Made by a program: the position numbers and the translations under genes. The notes under the pieces are model-generated. The model had not been told where the DNA came from. It saw only the letters and a list, made by a program, of their open reading frames with translations, and ran no database searches. A stretch of 64,000 nucleotides of DNA from Panonychus citri. Its lineage: Eukaryota > Arthropoda > Arachnida > Trombidiformes > Tetranychidae. Positions within the stretch are counted from its first letter, which is position 1. Each line of letters starts with the position of its first letter. This document shows, one piece after another, positions 61,640 through 64,000 of this stretch. The stretch covers positions 310,001 through 374,000 of the forward strand of contig NW_026515468.1 of the NCBI RefSeq assembly GCF_014898815.1, in the 5' to 3' direction.

Positions 61640-63760
61640 AATTGATCTTCTGACTCGTTATTCAGCCGATAATCTCAGTGACCTTTACTTTTCGATATGA
61701 AAATTGAGTGTATTTCAAACTTATTATTATTATAAAGCTCAGAGTAAAATTTTCCAGCACCAGGTCGATGCTGATGAGCCCGTTTGATTTGCTGCAATTA
61801 AATCAATGGTATTTTTATTTATTATTTTTGTAAATTGTTTACTCACAGTAATTGATTAGTAAATCATACAAAACGGTGTCGTTAATGCCAAAGGTAAACA
61901 ATCAACAGCAATACAATAACAATTAAAGACAACAATTGATAATCTTTATGTTAACATTTTTCACTTTACCTTGTAAACAATTAAAATTGTTTACAATTTA
62001 CAACAGGTAAAAATGCAAAGGGTCAGTTTAATGTCCAAGCTTTAATTTTAATCTGTAAGCGGAACCAGAAAAACACCTTGACCTTGTTATCAATGGTATC
62101 ATTAGACTGGACATGAATGTGTGTCCACTTGGTAAACAAACTGACCAAAGGTAAAACTATCCATTTGATAAACAAACACCTTTCCAAAGAAAAGGTCACT
62201 TTTTTGATCTTGTGGTCAGTTTACCGAATTGAAAGTAAACAAATTGCAGCTTGACCAGTGGAAATTGAATCGATGACCATTTTCCCATAAAAAAAGCAAG
62301 TAAAAGTTGGCGAGCAATTGAATTTAATTTGGAATTAACAACAATTAAGATAAACAATGAAAGTGTTTCTGTTTTTCTTGATTACCAACAAATTTGCAAT
62401 TAACCATCACAATTAAAATTGTTAAAATAATTAAAAATCCAAAGCAAACTAATTGGAAACAATTTAATTGTAGCCCAAACAATTTCAGATACAAAGTAAT
62501 CAAAATTAATTGAGTTTACCAGTTATTTTCAATTTAATTGTCTTCCCCATTGAATTAACCAACAATCAACGATCAACACAATTAAATACAACCAAAGTGT
62601 CTGTAGTTAATGGTGTTGATTTGATTAAATTGCAACAATTAAAAACAACAAAAGTTTCAGGAAAAAAAATGATTAATCATTTTGAAACCATTTTTCTGGC
62701 AATGATACAGATGATTATCTGAAATCTTTATATTGATATCAACAATTAACTAATCACTGTAGCTAACAAAATTAGATTTAGCTGTTTTAATCATCAACAG
62801 TCAATGATTAACCACACCTAGATAATTATAACAATCAAGTCAATGTAATTATTTGGTAACTGAAACATTTACGAAGATGTTGAAAAAAAAGGTTCATACA
62901 AAAATCCTATTGAAATAATTTCATCAATCTTTGGGTTGATATTGAGCTGAAATCATCGTCATTATCATGATACATACATAATTCAATCCATGTCCCACCT
63001 CCACCCACCTTCATCTTCCACCCTCCACCTCCTCTTCCTCCTCCTCATCCTCTTCTCTGTGTCTCCTCTTACAGAATTTTAAATTTCTCTTCATTCATTA
63101 ATCTTCCCACCCACTTAACCTTCTCTCTCTCCATCCACCCTCCTTCCATCTGTCATTGATCCTAAAACCCACCCTGGTCACTATTCCGTAACGTTTATAT
63201 ATTAATCTTCCCACCTCCCTCTCTCCCTCTTTCTCTCTGTATCTCTGAGGTTTCCACTCTCTCTCTCTCTTTGTAAACTGATCGCTTCTCTCTCGTTATG
63301 TCCAAATGTCTTTTTGTGTGTTTTTTGTTGCTCGATTCAAAATGATCGGTCCAATGATTCCTGTTTAACCCTGAACCCAACCCCTTACACTGTATATATC
63401 TATGAATATACAGGGACACACATAGACTACAAAAGGAAAATGATCTCTGTCTCTCTTTCAGATCCTTTGTATTATATTATCTTTCCATAAGCAGTCACAT
63501 AATCTTCAAATAATATCAATCCGTTGCCCTTAAGCGTTTATAATCATGAGATGAAAATTGTTTAATACACAATCAAATTGATCGCTTGTTGATATTGCCT
63601 TTTTATCACCAACATCCCACCGACCTCAATGTCCTTCTCGTTTACCGTTGTGTAACCTTTGCCAAGATTGTGCAACGATGAGTAAAATCATCATCATCAT
63701 CCTGCTCCTCTAATAGTTTGTAATGTGATCACCATCAGTGTGTGTGTTTTAAAAAGATGC
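61640..63760. other. Non-coding, AT-rich
   Basis: AATTAA and pyrimidine-rich DNA. The ORF at 62510-62722 has fairly normal composition (TTKVSVVNGVDLIKLQQ) but no ATG of good context, and no family recognised. Confidence 0.5.
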
Positions 63761-63761
63761 G

Positions 63762-63765
<4 letters not shown>

Positions 63766-63810
<45 letters not shown>
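63766..63810. repeat. (GA)n microsatellite
   Basis: About 22 GA units. Confidence 0.95.
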
Positions 63811-63814
<4 letters not shown>

Positions 63815-64000
63815 ATTTTTTCTTCTCTATCATTTTCATCTTCATCATCTTTTTATTATAATCCAATGAAGTTTATATAACTTACAACCTGGTTTGTGGT
63901 TTACCGATGTTGATGATGATAATGATGATGCTATCAAATGATGAGGATGAACTTGAATATAAGATTAACCTTATTAGAACTTTTTTGTTAAAAGAAGAAA

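Overview
The window is AT-rich, intron-rich, gene-poor eukaryotic DNA full of (GA)n/(CT)n and GAT/ATC microsatellites. The repeats (Ty3/gypsy-type LTR element, FLYWCH/MULE transposase, Tc1/mariner-like MITEs, tRNA-derived SINE) and the TMEM165-type gene fit an invertebrate animal. A small arthropod such as a mite is my best guess, but nothing in the sequence fixes the species.

Layout. 1-7.4 kb: a TA-flanked MITE (579-1127), a large older foldback (2294-3340) and non-coding DNA. 7.4-10.6 kb: a non-autonomous gag-only LTR element with three almost identical LTRs. Its two outermost LTRs point inward from both sides (U3 ends on both outer edges), and the whole block has one 4-bp target duplication. 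10.6-31 kb: non-coding DNA with microsatellites and one tRNA-type SINE (about 18.56 kb) beside a diverged MITE arm. 31.1-33.9 kb: the one host gene I can assemble completely, a five-exon minus-strand TMEM165/Gdt1 (UPF0016) cation transporter of 267 codons with every intron phase consistent. 34-40.2 kb: non-coding. 40.2-50.4 kb: a recent Ty3/gypsy-type LTR retrotransposon (491-bp LTRs with two differences, ATGG target duplication). 50.4-59 kb: mostly non-coding, with a possible signal-peptide exon near 57.66 kb. 59-61.6 kb: a decayed FLYWCH/MULE transposase gene with inverted repeats. 61.6-64 kb: non-coding.

The most unusual object is the 10-kb retrotransposon. Beyond gag-protease-RT-RNase H-integrase, where an env gene might sit, it has about 2.5 kb of extra coding DNA: an intact ORF with a RING-like cysteine cluster and a TRAF-type zinc finger, followed by a frameshifted reading with all the hallmark residues of a DEDDh 3'-5' exonuclease of the REXO/ISG20 type. 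The element also carries about 18 copies of a short inverted repeat, AAGTC-N3..5-GACTT, scattered through LTRs, leader, all genes and the 3' end, in different reading frames and with flanks that change but stay self-complementary. A mariner-like MITE is nested in its gag gene.

The second unusual object is the inverted three-LTR insertion at 7.4-10.6 kb. It reads as a fossil of aberrant reverse transcription: a plus-strand strong-stop DNA (LTR plus exactly 18 nt of primer site) appears to have primed on a leader repeat of a second, different genome at a 5-6-nt match, giving a molecule with two U3 ends that integrated normally.
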